DNA of 64,000 nt from contig NZ_CANLVZ010000006.1 of the NCBI RefSeq assembly GCF_947494755.1, positions 62,001 through 126,000 on the forward strand. The letters are read 5' to 3'. This DNA comes from an uncultured Tateyamaria sp. (GTDB lineage Bacteria > Pseudomonadota > Alphaproteobacteria > Rhodobacterales > Rhodobacteraceae). The notes under the pieces are model-generated. The model was not told where the DNA came from. It did no database searches and worked only from the letters and a program-made list of their open reading frames with translations. Position numbers and translations under genes: made by a program. How positions within the stretch are numbered: the first letter of the stretch is position 1; the number at the start of each line of letters is the position of its first letter. Below, in pieces: positions 16,378 to 25,949 of this stretch.

Positions 16378-17174
16378 CTCCAGAGATCACCGACAGCCAC
16401 TGCCACCTGGATTTTCCGGACTTTGAGGGGCAACTGGACCAGATCATCGCCAACGCCGCCGCCGCTGGCGTCACCCGCATGGTTACGATCTGCACCAAAC
16501 TGCGGCTCGAACCCCAAGTGCGCGCCATCGCCGAAGCCCACGCGCCCGTGTTCTACGCCGCAGGCACCCACCCGATGAGCGCGGCGGACGAACCGCTTGC
16601 CTCAACAGACGAGTTGATCGCCTTGGCTGGGCATCCCAAATTCGTCGGCATCGGCGAAACCGGACTTGATTATCATTACACCTCTGACAGCGCCGATATC
16701 CAAAAACAATCCCTGCGCATCCACATTGCCGCCGCCCGCGACACAGGTCTGCCGCTGATCATTCATGCCCGCGCAGCAGATGAAGACATGGCCCAGATCC
16801 TGACCGAAGAATACAGGAACGGTGCCTATACCTGCGTCATGCACTGCTTCTCGTCCTCCAAAGAACTGGCGCATGCTGCGCTCGACCTCGGGTTTTACCT
16901 GTCCATGTCCGGCATCACCGCCTTTCCGAAATCGCAGGACCTGCGCGACATCTTCGCCAGTGCACCCATCGACCGGATACTGGTCGAAACCGACGCACCC
17001 TACCTTGCCCCGCCTCCGCACCGGGGCAGACGCAATGAACCCGCCTACACCGCACATACCGCCCAAAAAGCAGCCGAGACGTTCGGGATGCCCTATCCCG
17101 ATTTTGCAGCCCAGACGCAAAAGAACTTCAACCGCTTGTTCTCCAAGGCACGGGCCGACACAGTACAACCATGA
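16374..17174 (+). CDS. tatD: TatD family metal-dependent DNase
   Basis: A 266-residue TIM-barrel hydrolase of the TatD/YcfH type. It has the N-terminal metal ligands H9-C-H11 (TDSHCHLDF), GETGLDY (94-100) with the bridging Glu, H131 in LIIHARAAD, MHCF, and the late ETDAPYL with the catalytic Asp. The family has 3'-exonuclease or D-aminoacyl-tRNA related activities. Start and stop both overlap neighbours by four bases (holB before, MBL hydrolase after), so translation is coupled. Confidence 0.92.
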   Translation: MTPEITDSHCHLDFPDFEGQLDQIIANAAAAGVTRMVTICTKLRLEPQVRAIAEAHAPVFYAAGTHPMSAADEPLASTDELIALAGHPKFVGIGETGLDYHYTSDSADIQKQSLRIHIAAARDTGLPLIIHARAADEDMAQILTEEYRNGAYTCVMHCFSSSKELAHAALDLGFYLSMSGITAFPKSQDLRDIFASAPIDRILVETDAPYLAPPPHRGRRNEPAYTAHTAQKAAETFGMPYPDFAAQTQKNFNRLFSKARADTVQP

Positions 17175-17974
17175 GTGTGACGACCACCTTCACGATCCTT
17201 GGATGCGGGTCCTCCGGCGGGGTGCCCCGTCTGGGCGGGCATTGGGGGGCCTGCGATCCGCACAATCCCAAGAACCGGCGGCAACGGTGTTCCCTTCTGA
17301 TCGAGCGCAAAGGGGCAGAGGGCGCCACAACGGTGCTGATCGACACCTCGCCCGATCTGCGCAATCAGTTGCTGTCCACGGGGACCGGGCGGCTGGACGG
17401 GGTGATCTATACCCATTCCCATGCCGACCATGTGCACGGCATTGATGATCTGCGCATGATCGTGTTCAACATGCGCGCCCGGCTTCAGGTCTGGGCGGAC
17501 GGGTACACCCAAAACGACCTGATCGCGCGGTTTGGATATGTGTTCGTGCAACCTGCCGGGTCGCCCTATCCCCCCATTCTCGATCTCAATACGATCAAGG
17601 GCGACGTGGTCATCGACGGCCCCGGCGGGCCGATCACTCTGACCCCGTTCGAGGTGGCGCATGGCGGCATCGACGCCCTCGGGTTTCGCGTCGGGGATGT
17701 CGCCTATCTGCCGGATGTCTCGGATATCCCCGACGCGGCATGGGCGCATCTCACAGACCTCGACTGCTGGATCGTGGACGCGCTGCGGCGCGACCCGCAC
17801 CCGACCCACAGCCATCTGGCCAACACTCTGGACTGGATCGAGCGGGCAAAACCCAAACAGGCGATCCTGACCAACATGCACAACGATCTCGACTATGACA
17901 CCGTCATGGCCGAAACGCCTGCCCATATCGAACCTGCCTATGATGGGATGACGCTCGTCACCCGCACCCCCTAG
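17171..17974 (+). CDS. MBL-fold metallo-hydrolase, PhnP-like
   Basis: A 267-residue metallo-beta-lactamase fold enzyme. The zinc motif HSHADH is at 82-87, the N-terminal glycine loop is GCGSSGGVP, a later Asp/His set includes YLPDVSD, and a C-terminal NMHNDLDY provides the final ligand. The pattern fits the PhnP/lipoate-adjacent phosphodiesterase subgroup, not RNase Z. It may hydrolyse cyclic phosphodiesters; the substrate is unknown. It begins inside the tatD stop and closes the tmk-holB-tatD run. Confidence 0.85.
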   Translation: MSVTTTFTILGCGSSGGVPRLGGHWGACDPHNPKNRRQRCSLLIERKGAEGATTVLIDTSPDLRNQLLSTGTGRLDGVIYTHSHADHVHGIDDLRMIVFNMRARLQVWADGYTQNDLIARFGYVFVQPAGSPYPPILDLNTIKGDVVIDGPGGPITLTPFEVAHGGIDALGFRVGDVAYLPDVSDIPDAAWAHLTDLDCWIVDALRRDPHPTHSHLANTLDWIERAKPKQAILTNMHNDLDYDTVMAETPAHIEPAYDGMTLVTRTP

Positions 17975-18042
17975 CCTTTCATTGTTCCCACAAAACTCCC
18001 GCCGAAGGCTCTCGCGGCTTCAGCGCACCCCAAGGCCCGATC

Positions 18043-18972
18043 ATGCAAGCCCTTCTCGACGTCATCCTTCCTGTGTTTCTGGTGATCGGGTTCGGCTATG
18101 TCGCTGTCTGGCGCGGTTTTTTCCCGGCCTCCGGTGTCGATGCCCTGATGAAGTTCTCGCAACACTTCGCCATCCCCTGCCTGCTGTTTTCGGCCATCGC
18201 CAACCTTGATCTGTCCGTCAGCCTGAATCCCGGCCTGCTGTTCAGCTTCTATCTCGGTGCGACGGCGGGCTTTTTCATTGGCCTGCTCGGCGCACGGATC
18301 GTTTTCAAGCGGGATTTGGAGGATTGCGTGGCCATCGGCTTTTGCTGCCTCTTTTCAAACTCGGTCCTGTTGGGCCTTGCGATCAACGAACGCGCCTATG
18401 GGCCTGAATCCCTTGCCGGGGCCTATTCGATCATCGCGTTCCACTCGCCCTTTTGCTACGGGCTTGGCATCACTGCGATGGAGATCACGCGCAATCGCGG
18501 GCAATCCCCGTTGGTCATGACGCGCGCGGTGGCGCGGGCGATGTTCCGCAATGTGCTGGTGCTGGCCATTGCGGCCGGGTTCGTGGTGAACCTTGCCGGA
18601 ATCACCCTGCCGGGTGTGTTGACGGACGGTCTTGATCTGGTGATCCGCGCCGCCTTGCCCACCGCTCTCTTCGCGCTTGGCGGCGTGCTGATCCAATACA
18701 AACCCGAAGGGGATGCGCGGGTGATCGTGATGATCTGTGCCGTGTCCTTGCTGATCCACCCCGCGATCACATGGACGCTCGGCACCACCCTGTCCGTCCC
18801 GCGCGAGGTCTTCAATCCCGGCGTGCTGACGGCGGCCATGGCACCGGGGGTCAACGGCTATATCTTTGCCAATATGTACGGGCGCGCGCGGCGGGTGGCG
18901 GCCTCCTCTGTACTGGTCGCGACGGGGGCGTCCGTGATCACGGCGTGGCTGTGGCTGATGGTTCTGGGATAG
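18043..18972 (+). CDS. AEC family transporter
   Basis: A 309-residue integral membrane protein with about ten hydrophobic helices arranged as two five-helix repeats, and a central polar break near 110-130 (LGLAINERAYGPES). This is the auxin-efflux-carrier/malate-permease layout. Such carriers export small organic anions or amino acids; no substrate can be named. Its 3' end overlaps the convergent YihY gene by 35 bases. Confidence 0.85.
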   Translation: MQALLDVILPVFLVIGFGYVAVWRGFFPASGVDALMKFSQHFAIPCLLFSAIANLDLSVSLNPGLLFSFYLGATAGFFIGLLGARIVFKRDLEDCVAIGFCCLFSNSVLLGLAINERAYGPESLAGAYSIIAFHSPFCYGLGITAMEITRNRGQSPLVMTRAVARAMFRNVLVLAIAAGFVVNLAGITLPGVLTDGLDLVIRAALPTALFALGGVLIQYKPEGDARVIVMICAVSLLIHPAITWTLGTTLSVPREVFNPGVLTAAMAPGVNGYIFANMYGRARRVAASSVLVATGASVITAWLWLMVLG

Positions 18973-19837
18973 ACAGTTTGGCCCGGCGCGCCCGCGCCAG
19001 TTCCGCATTGAGCGCCCCGCCAAGCAGCACCAAATAGGCGCTGATAAACAGCCACATCAACATCACGATCACCGCCCCGATTGAGCCATAGACCTCATTA
19101 TAAGTCCCGAAATTACGCAGATAGATCGAAAAGCCCACGGACGCCATCAACCACCCCACGGACGCGAAAGCCGCGCCGGGCGAAATCAGCTTGGGCCGCT
19201 GCCCTTTCAGGTTCGGCCCAAGCCGATAAATGATGGCAAAACCGATCAGCAACACGCCGACCCCAAGCACCCAGCGCAGCACATCAATCCCGAATTCAGC
19301 CCAAGGCCCAAGCGGGAAGAAGGCAAGGATCACCGGAATAATCACGATGCAGGCCATGGCAACCAGCAGCACGCCAATCAGGCTGCCCGTCAGCATCAGC
19401 GCCCGGATATAGTGCGATAGTCCCGTGCGATTGGGGGCCTCATAGATCGCGTTCAGCCCGCGCATGAGTGCTGCCACCCCTGCCCGCGCCGACCACAACG
19501 CAAAACCAAAAGACAGCAGCGACGCCCACCCAAGCGTCAGCCCATCCGTCGTCGCAAGTTTGACAAGCTGTCCGGCAAGAAGGCGATAGACATCACTCGG
19601 GATCACGGCCTGAAACTCTTCGAGCTGCACAAGGGCAAGCCCCGGATCACCTACAATCCCCCAAAGCGCGATCGTGGCGGCCAGCCCGGGGAAGATGGCC
19701 AGAATGGCATAAAACGCCACGCCGGCGGCAATCAGGCCGAGGTTCTTTTCGTCCATCAGCCGGAACACATGCGTGATCGCGCGCCACCACAAAGCCGTAT
19801 CTTTCGGGGGACTGGCGGAGGTGACCGGCTCGCTCAT
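18938..19837 (-). CDS. YihY/BrkB family inner-membrane protein
   Basis: A 299-residue membrane protein. The N-terminal signature is LIAAGVAFYAILAIFPGLAA (about 40-59), followed by about six helices and conserved LWSARAGVAALMRGLNAIYE. The family (formerly annotated as RNase BN) has no established nuclease activity and may be a transporter. ATG 19837 is preferred over longer in-frame starts, because the upstream part has no protein character. It converges on the AEC gene with a 35-base overlap. Confidence 0.85.
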   Translation of the reverse strand: MSEPVTSASPPKDTALWWRAITHVFRLMDEKNLGLIAAGVAFYAILAIFPGLAATIALWGIVGDPGLALVQLEEFQAVIPSDVYRLLAGQLVKLATTDGLTLGWASLLSFGFALWSARAGVAALMRGLNAIYEAPNRTGLSHYIRALMLTGSLIGVLLVAMACIVIIPVILAFFPLGPWAEFGIDVLRWVLGVGVLLIGFAIIYRLGPNLKGQRPKLISPGAAFASVGWLMASVGFSIYLRNFGTYNEVYGSIGAVIVMLMWLFISAYLVLLGGALNAELARARRAKLSIPEPSATATP

Positions 19838-20070
19838 GTCTATTGGTGCTTTCCCAAGTCTATCGACATTAAACCATAGCGCGATAGCGCGCCCGCGCAA
19901 CTTGAAGCTCTGACAGTCGCGGCTGATGTGCCATGCAAAGCGGCGGGATGTGCTGTCACGGGTGGAGAAGGAAACCGCAGGCGTTAGGCGATCAGATATG
20001 GTGCAGGTGGGAGGAGAGATCCAAAACCCGCACGGCCTCAAGTCGCCGTCGGCGGTAGGCCAATAAGAAG

Positions 20071-20157
20071 TGGTGCGGCCGGCGAGACTCGAACTCGCAC
20101 GAGTGTTACCTCACAGCGACCTCAACGCTGCGCGTCTACCAATTCCGCCACGGCCGC
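20071..20157 (-). tRNA. tRNA-Leu (anticodon GAG)
   Basis: The minus-strand RNA reads GCGGCCGTGGCGGAATTGG at its 5' end, with an anticodon stem CAGCG/CGCTG around TTGAGGT presenting GAG. It has a long variable arm, a T-arm GAGTTCGAGTC, and an acceptor 3' strand CGGCCGC with encoded CCA. All stems pair. The long variable arm and anticodon identify leucine. No mobile gene abuts it. Confidence 0.95.
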
Positions 20158-20223
20158 ACGCCTTGACTTGGTGCGCTGTCTCTAACCGCGAACGCAGCCC
20201 TTGCCAAGAGCGAAACCGCAAAG

Positions 20224-20253
20224 AAAAACCGGGGCCGCGCATGGGCCCCGGTT
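20224..20253 (-). terminator. Intrinsic terminator of the 454-residue gene
   Basis: On the minus strand AACCGGGGCC (20253-20244) pairs with GGCCCCGGTT (20236-20227), followed by TTTTT (20228-20224). It lies 27 bases after the stop at 20280. Confidence 0.85.
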
Positions 20254-20279
20254 CCAAAACTTGCAGCATGTGGGCGGTG

Positions 20280-21644
20280 TTACTCGCTGACCACACCAAA
20301 GCTGGGCAACGCGGCGGGCTGCACCAGTGGCTGCACCGGGTTGAACACTTCCGAATTGGAGGTGCCAAGGCGCAAGGACGCTTGACGCAGCAGCTCGACC
20401 CGCTCGGGCTGGCCGGGGGCAAAGACGGCTGGCGCGCCCTTGTCGACCGCCTTCAGACCTTCGGCGTACCACACACGGGCCGCATCCACGCGTTGGGACG
20501 TGCCGAAGCCTTGCGCCAGGTGGTGGCCCATCAGCTCGCCATAGACATGATCGCCCATCGCATAGAGCATCAGGGCCGACCCAAGAGCCACGTCCATGTC
20601 ATCCGTGCGATAGCCCACACCCATGCAGATACTTGCGGTGCCTTTCAGCTGCGCAGGCGACATGCCAGTGGTCAGGATGAACCCGGCCACGTCCTGCACC
20701 ACCTCGGCCTGAGGTTTGAGCGGAAGGGCGGCAACATGGGGCTGCATCGCGGGGCCGAACTGTTTGCACTGCGTCGCGATCTGCTCGGGCGTGAAGCCCT
20801 GCACCTTGGACACAAGCTCTTCACTGGCCGAGATCGCATAGGTCCGCGCAAGGCAGAACTGTTCGTTCAGAGCCACGTTCGGGTCCGTCATACCGCCCAA
20901 TGTGGTGAAGCCGCCATTGGTGTTGGTCAGCAAGGAAACGGTGTTGCAATGCGAGGCCAGAGACTTGGACGCCCCTGTGTCGAGGAACGTCGGCAGACCG
21001 GCTGCAAATGAGGGCGTCTCGGGCGCAGTCGCCTCAGGCGTTGCGGCGACAACGGTCGTCGTGGTTGTGGTGCCGACCGCCGGGGCCGCAGGTTGCGGCG
21101 CAACAACGATTGTTGTCGGGGCCACGGGGGCCGCCGTCTGCCCGGCCAATTCGGCACGGTAGGTCTTCAGAAGGCCGCGCGTGCCCTCAGGGTTCGACGC
21201 GATCTGCTGGTTGACCGCATAGCCACCCGCTTGGGCGCGGTTGTACGAGCTGATCAGCAGGTTCTGTTCGAACGGGCTAAGCTGGCCAGTGACCGGATAG
21301 CCGAGATACGCCTGATAGGACGAAATCGCATTGCGCGACCTGTTGCCCAACTGGCCATCCACCGTGCCCGCATTGAACCCGAAATAGTTCAGCGAGGCCT
21401 GAATTTCGCGCCCTTCCTGCGTCGAAGGCAGGCGCGGTTTATACGTCTTCTTGGTGTATGTGCGTGTCGAGGACCGCTGCGTCGTGGCCTTCTTGCGCTG
21501 GTTCTGACGTGTGGCCGCATGGCCAACGATCCCACCAATGATGGCCCCGGCGACAAAATCGCCTGCATCTGCCGACACGCGTGTGGCCGGAACAATCGCG
21601 ACCGACATCGCTATAATTGAAGCTGCAATTGACTTTGCGAACAT
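20280..21644 (-). CDS. Secreted peptidoglycan-binding-domain protein (454 aa)
   Basis: The signal peptide covers about the first 25 residues, followed by a glycine-rich hydrophobic patch (GAIIGGIVGHAA). A basic linker (TYTKKTYKPR) leads to a peptidoglycan-binding type 1 domain (about 74-130: REIQASLNYFGFNAGTVDGQ ... NAISSYQAYLGYPVTGQLS). The rest (about 215-454) is a helical domain after a Pro/Thr linker. The N-terminal half is a clear paralogue of the protein at 28075-28713, down to QQIA..PEGTRGLLK. It probably binds peptidoglycan in the periplasm. Confidence 0.8.
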   Translation of the reverse strand: MFAKSIAASIIAMSVAIVPATRVSADAGDFVAGAIIGGIVGHAATRQNQRKKATTQRSSTRTYTKKTYKPRLPSTQEGREIQASLNYFGFNAGTVDGQLGNRSRNAISSYQAYLGYPVTGQLSPFEQNLLISSYNRAQAGGYAVNQQIASNPEGTRGLLKTYRAELAGQTAAPVAPTTIVVAPQPAAPAVGTTTTTTVVAATPEATAPETPSFAAGLPTFLDTGASKSLASHCNTVSLLTNTNGGFTTLGGMTDPNVALNEQFCLARTYAISASEELVSKVQGFTPEQIATQCKQFGPAMQPHVAALPLKPQAEVVQDVAGFILTTGMSPAQLKGTASICMGVGYRTDDMDVALGSALMLYAMGDHVYGELMGHHLAQGFGTSQRVDAARVWYAEGLKAVDKGAPAVFAPGQPERVELLRQASLRLGTSNSEVFNPVQPLVQPAALPSFGVVSE

Positions 21645-21805
21645 AATTTAACCCTCCAGAAATACGCCCGCAGTCTACCAACGAACTGAAATTTGAAAAG
21701 TAACTTATTCCATACCTTTGCATACACACCCGCGCCGCGCTTGAAATTTGGGCCCACGCACGTGATGTAGGTGGCAGCCCTATTCCCATCGAAAGCGCCC
21801 CCAAA

Positions 21806-22480
21806 ATGAGCGATGCGAACACTCCCCAGTCCGACGGCCCTGTCATAGAGGTCGATATTGTCTCAGACGTCATGTGCCCGTGGTGCATCGTCGGATACCG
21901 TCAGTTGGAGCAGGCCCTGGGGGCCACCGGCATGGGCGCGCGCGTCCGCTGGCATCCGTTTGAGCTGAACCCGCAGATGCCGCCCGAAGGTCAGAACCTG
22001 ACTGAGCACATCGCCGAGAAATATGGCGCGAGCCCTGCCCAATCCGCGCAAAACCGGGCGCATTTGCAGGCCTTGGGCAAGGACTTGGGCATCACCTTCG
22101 CGTTTTCCGAAGACAGCCGCATCGTTAACAGCTTTGCCGCGCATCAGATGCTCGACTTTGCATTGGCTCACGGGCTCCAGCATCCACTGAAGCTCGCCCT
22201 GTTTGACGCGCATTTTGCGCAAGGCCGTGATGTGTCGGACACCGATGTGCTGCTGGATGTGGGTGAAACCGTGGGGCTGGACCGCACAGCCGCCGCCGAG
22301 ATGCTGGCCAGCGGAGCCCTCGTGGACAGCGTGCGCGAGAAACAGGCGTTCTGGACCTCACGCGGCATCTCGGGCGTCCCTTCGATGGTGTTTGGTGGCA
22401 AATATCTGATCACGGGCGCGCAAGGGGCGCAAAACTACGCCCAAATCCTGCAAAAAGTGGCACAGGAAGAGGCGGCCTGA
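21806..22480 (+). CDS. DsbA/FrnE-family oxidoreductase
   Basis: A 224-residue thioredoxin-fold protein with C24-P-W-C27 near the N-terminus ([13 protein letters not shown]), an inserted helical domain with FNP-like motif [11 protein letters not shown], and late cis-Pro loop [12 protein letters not shown]. This is the FrnE/2-hydroxychromene-isomerase-like DsbA subgroup. There is no signal peptide, so it is cytoplasmic. It may reduce or isomerise disulfides or act in stress. Its stop is four bases before the lipB start, suggesting co-transcription. Confidence 0.88.
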   Translation: MSDANTPQSDGPVIEVDIVSDVMCPWCIVGYRQLEQALGATGMGARVRWHPFELNPQMPPEGQNLTEHIAEKYGASPAQSAQNRAHLQALGKDLGITFAFSEDSRIVNSFAAHQMLDFALAHGLQHPLKLALFDAHFAQGRDVSDTDVLLDVGETVGLDRTAAAEMLASGALVDSVREKQAFWTSRGISGVPSMVFGGKYLITGAQGAQNYAQILQKVAQEEAA

Positions 22481-22484
22481 GCCG

Positions 22485-23141
22485 GTGGTCGAGTGGATCA
22501 CCACACCCGGCCTGACCGATTACCGCATGGCCGAGGCCTGGATGGAAGAGCGCGCCACAGCCATTGCCCGAGGACAGGCGGGGGAGTGCATCTGGCTGGT
22601 CGAACACCCCCCCCTTTATACCGCGGGCACCTCGGCCAAGCCCGCCGACCTGACCGACCCCGACCGGTTTGAGGTCCACCAGACCCGTCGCGGCGGGCAA
22701 TATACCTATCACGGCCCCGGACAACGGGTGGCCTATACCCTGCTGGATGTGGGCGCGCGGGGCCGCGATGTGCACGCCTTTGTTCAGGATCTTGAGGCGT
22801 GGGTGATTGCGACCCTTGCCACCTTCAATGTGACTGGCGAAATCCGCGAGGGCCGTGTGGGCGTCTGGGTACAGCGCCCCGAAAAGCCGCGCGATGCCGC
22901 CGGTCAGACCGCCGAGGACAAGATCGCAGCCATCGGCATTCGCCTGCGCAAATGGATCAGCTTTCACGGCCTGTCGATCAACGTGGAGCCGGACCTGTCG
23001 CATTTCGACGGGATCGTGCCATGCGGGATCGCGGATCACGGGGTGACCAGCCTTGTCGATCTGGGCTTGCCGGTCAGCATGGAGGACGTAGACGTGGCCC
23101 TGCGTCAGACCTTTGACAGCGTGTTTGGAGGACGCGCCTGA
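22485..23141 (+). CDS. lipB: Octanoyl-(acyl carrier protein):protein N-octanoyltransferase
   Basis: A 218-residue transferase that moves octanoate from ACP to lipoyl domains, the first step of lipoate synthesis. The family signature [13 protein letters not shown] (68-80) is intact, as are the catalytic Lys146 in [13 protein letters not shown] and Cys180 in IVPCGI. GTG is the start, five bases after the upstream stop. It follows a DsbA-like gene. The family length is normal. Confidence 0.95.
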   Translation: MVEWITTPGLTDYRMAEAWMEERATAIARGQAGECIWLVEHPPLYTAGTSAKPADLTDPDRFEVHQTRRGGQYTYHGPGQRVAYTLLDVGARGRDVHAFVQDLEAWVIATLATFNVTGEIREGRVGVWVQRPEKPRDAAGQTAEDKIAAIGIRLRKWISFHGLSINVEPDLSHFDGIVPCGIADHGVTSLVDLGLPVSMEDVDVALRQTFDSVFGGRA

Positions 23142-23168
23142 CAGCCGATCTGCGCGAGGACCAAACGC

Positions 23169-25583
23169 CTAGCCAAGCAGTCCGGCAAGGGCGCGGGCCT
23201 CGTATCCTTTCATCACCGGGCGCACGCTGCGGCTTGCGCACATCAGAAGTTCCGGAAATATCCGCGCAATCTCGCGCGCCACGGCCCCCTCTTCGCTGTC
23301 ATCATACTCCGCCGCCTCGACGGCTTCGCGGGTCAGGTGGAAACTCTCGGTCGGGGCCCCTTCGGCATAGATCACCTCGTGGCGGTCCATCAGGATGTGA
23401 TAATAGGTCACCATCGGCGTCGGCACACGGCAGATCAGATCGCCACGCACAAGGCTGGACGCACTGACCAGCACCTCATCCGCACCGAACAGCATTTGCG
23501 CCCGCCAGTCCGAAATCAGCATGCGGTGGGCTGGCGAGACAAGCAAATCGCGCGTGTTATCAAGGGTGTGAGCCATGATCCGAACAGGGGCCAGATCGCC
23601 GGAGCCATCCACCATCCGACGCAGGATCGCCCGGACGGGCCGGTTCCCGTTGTCATAGGTGACAAGGCGCATCCCCCGGCGCAAATCCTCGATCGCCACT
23701 GGCCCGTCGGTCGTTTCGATCAGCGTACCGGCGGTAAAGCAGGCCACGTTGGTGTTGTCCTCGGTCAGGTCCGCCCCGGTCACGCCCGTGAACGCGATCG
23801 AACCGCCGCCAAGGGACGCGTTGTCCGAAAAATCGCCCGTCGACTGGTTCAGCAACCCGTCATCGGCCAGATCGGCGCGCAATTCGTGGATGTGGGTGTA
23901 ATAGGCGCTGAGGTCGATGAAGTCGTTGTTGGTCTGATCCCCGTCGTCAATCGCGCCAGAATTGCCGGTGTTGAAGTCGGTGATGACGTCGCTGCCGTCA
24001 CCGGTGTTGTAGATGAATGTGTCGTTCCCCTCACCACCGGTCAGCGTGTCGTTGCCCGCACCGCCAGTCAGCGTGTCGTCGGTATTCAGTTCATCCGTGA
24101 CGGCCGTGAATGTGTCCTCTGCATCATCCGTGCCGATGATGGTGAAGTTATCGATGGCAAAGCTTTCGTCCGCCGTGGACTGATCCAATGTGCTGCCAAA
24201 GCCCACTGTCAAATTGGCGGGCGGGTTTTCGACCGTAATACGCACCCCATAGGTGATGTCGTTGAACCCACTGTTGAACCCAAGCGCCCCCTGATTGGTC
24301 GGCGCGTAGTCAACAGTGTAGGTCGCCCCATCCGCGCCGATGAAGGTCTCGCTCCCGGCTGTTCCGGCTTGGGTAAAGAACTGGGTGAACGACACCTGCT
24401 CGCCGTTGAGGGTGATGATGAACTCTTCGCCGTCCCAACTGTCGATCAGGTGAGCGTCAAATTCTAGGATCGCAAAGTCCTTGGACTGATCCATCGCAAA
24501 GGTCTTTTGCGTGGCCACGGTGCCGTCGACGCTGCCGAACCGGCCCAGCACTTCGCCAAAGCCCGGATCGGTGTCGGTGCGATTGGTGGTCCAGCCCGTC
24601 GCGCCGCCCTCGAAATCCTCATCTGCAATGATAACACCCGTGGTGGCGGGCGAGCCGTCTGCGCTGTCGCCGAAAAGGCTGTCATTGCCTGTTCCGCCCA
24701 GCACAACGTCTGCACCAGAGCCACCCACAACCGTGTCGTTGTCTGCGCCACCGTCAAGACTATCATCCCCCGAGCCGGCAAAGATCTCGTCATCGCCCTG
24801 GTCGCCATTCAGCGTGTCATTGCCGCCATCGCCATAGATCGTGTCGTTGCCCGCCCCGCCGTCAATGCTGTCATCGCCTTCGACCCCCGCAGGGATGCCC
24901 GTGACGGAGTATTCAGGCCCCGGTGGCATCCCGATCATGCTGGTGGTCAGCAGGCTTTCGGAGACATTGCCCGTGTCCGGCCCGCTGATGCGCGCCTCCA
25001 GCACGTCCTGACCTGCGTTCTCCCAATACCGGATCTGGATCGTATAGGTTTCGTTCGGATCAAGCTGCACGTCGCCAAAACGGGTTGTAGGAGCCTGATG
25101 GAAGTCGTTGTTCAGATAGTCGAGCGTGCCGCCGGTCTGGTTCGCGAACTGGAGTGGGTTGCCGCTGGAATCGAAAATCTGGATGGTCGAGCCATCATCG
25201 GACCGGGTCTCAAGCCGATAGGTGCCACCTGCAATTGTGTTGAGCGTGCTGGTATAGATAATCCCAAAATCACTTGGGTTCCCTGTCGGACCACGGATCG
25301 TGTTGATCAGCCCATCCTCATTGAAATCAGTGACATAACCCGACCCGGTGCGGACCCCGTTTTCAATATCGAAGGCCTGCCCTGCGGAGGAGGTGAAATT
25401 GAAATCGAAGGTCTCGAAATGCCAGGCCCCCTGAACGGGGCCGTCCCCGCGCAGCACATCCGCCCCGTCGCCACCCGACAGCGTATCATTGCCGAATGCG
25501 CCGGTCAGCGTGTCCGCATCCGTAGTGCCAGAGATGACCTGATCGCCCTGCGTCCCGGGGTTGGTATTGTCGTTCGTTGCCAT
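23169..25583 (-). CDS. Hint-domain RTX/PA14 surface or secreted protein
   Basis: An 804-residue acidic protein with no classical signal peptide. Glycine-rich RTX calcium-binding repeats (GGxGxDxL/T type) appear near 15-45, in a long block (about 235-310) and again near 505-540. A PA14-like domain lies between about 50 and 225 (TYRLETRSDDGSTIQIFD). The C-terminal domain starts at Cys615 (CFTAGTLIETTDGPVAIEDL) and has SPAHRML, both hallmarks of the Hint (hedgehog/intein) fold. RTX repeats suggest type I secretion. The Hint domain may cleave or ligate the chain in extracellular maturation. Common in Rhodobacteraceae; substrate unknown. Confidence 0.85.
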   Translation of the reverse strand: MATNDNTNPGTQGDQVISGTTDADTLTGAFGNDTLSGGDGADVLRGDGPVQGAWHFETFDFNFTSSAGQAFDIENGVRTGSGYVTDFNEDGLINTIRGPTGNPSDFGIIYTSTLNTIAGGTYRLETRSDDGSTIQIFDSSGNPLQFANQTGGTLDYLNNDFHQAPTTRFGDVQLDPNETYTIQIRYWENAGQDVLEARISGPDTGNVSESLLTTSMIGMPPGPEYSVTGIPAGVEGDDSIDGGAGNDTIYGDGGNDTLNGDQGDDEIFAGSGDDSLDGGADNDTVVGGSGADVVLGGTGNDSLFGDSADGSPATTGVIIADEDFEGGATGWTTNRTDTDPGFGEVLGRFGSVDGTVATQKTFAMDQSKDFAILEFDAHLIDSWDGEEFIITLNGEQVSFTQFFTQAGTAGSETFIGADGATYTVDYAPTNQGALGFNSGFNDITYGVRITVENPPANLTVGFGSTLDQSTADESFAIDNFTIIGTDDAEDTFTAVTDELNTDDTLTGGAGNDTLTGGEGNDTFIYNTGDGSDVITDFNTGNSGAIDDGDQTNNDFIDLSAYYTHIHELRADLADDGLLNQSTGDFSDNASLGGGSIAFTGVTGADLTEDNTNVACFTAGTLIETTDGPVAIEDLRRGMRLVTYDNGNRPVRAILRRMVDGSGDLAPVRIMAHTLDNTRDLLVSPAHRMLISDWRAQMLFGADEVLVSASSLVRGDLICRVPTPMVTYYHILMDRHEVIYAEGAPTESFHLTREAVEAAEYDDSEEGAVAREIARIFPELLMCASRSVRPVMKGYEARALAGLLG

Positions 25584-25949
25584 GCGCCCTCATCCAAGCA
25601 ACGGCGCGGACTGCGCCCTTACGTTGCGGTGATGCGGGGCGAATAGGGTTTATCGAGGGACGGAACGCGCCAGAAAAGTGACCAAATTGAGGTAATTTCT
25701 GGTCATTGACCCGTGGGCGCGAACAGAACGGGTGCTGAGGTGGTCATCGGATCAACCCGCGCGACACTGCACATCACACTACACCACCTATGGTCGATTG
25801 TGCAGGATCGTTCACACGCGACAATTCATCCCGCTTTGATGCGCGATCTTCCATTGATGCGGACTGTGCAAATCTTTAGAACAATTCAAGAATCCATGCG
25901 CGGATGGGAACCCCGCGCATCAAAACAATCCCAAGCCAGGAGGCACCGC
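25584..25949. other. 366-base divergent upstream region of ctaD
   Basis: No gene is evident. The region separates the Hint protein from ctaD and should hold both promoters. A symmetric site at 25679-25705 (TGACCA and TGGTCA ends with AAATT/AATTT inside) is the most operator-like sequence. An AGGAGG just upstream of 25950 sets the ctaD start. Frames open through here have no protein character. Confidence 0.5.
25679..25705. promoter_or_regulatory. Symmetric site upstream of ctaD, candidate operator
   Basis: TGACCA (25679-25684) and TGGTCA (25700-25705) are inverted, with AAATT and AATTT as inner arms. The site is 245 bases before ctaD and about 96 bases before the Hint gene start on the other strand, so it could control either. 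The regulator is unknown. Confidence 0.4.

Noticed and set aside
20070-21011. A 313-residue open frame on the plus strand
   Set aside because: It crosses tRNA-Leu and is antisense to the peptidoglycan-binding protein; no domain is recognisable.
23337-24467. Long plus-strand frame of 376 residues
   Set aside because: It is antisense to the RTX repeats of the Hint protein and has no independent gene features.
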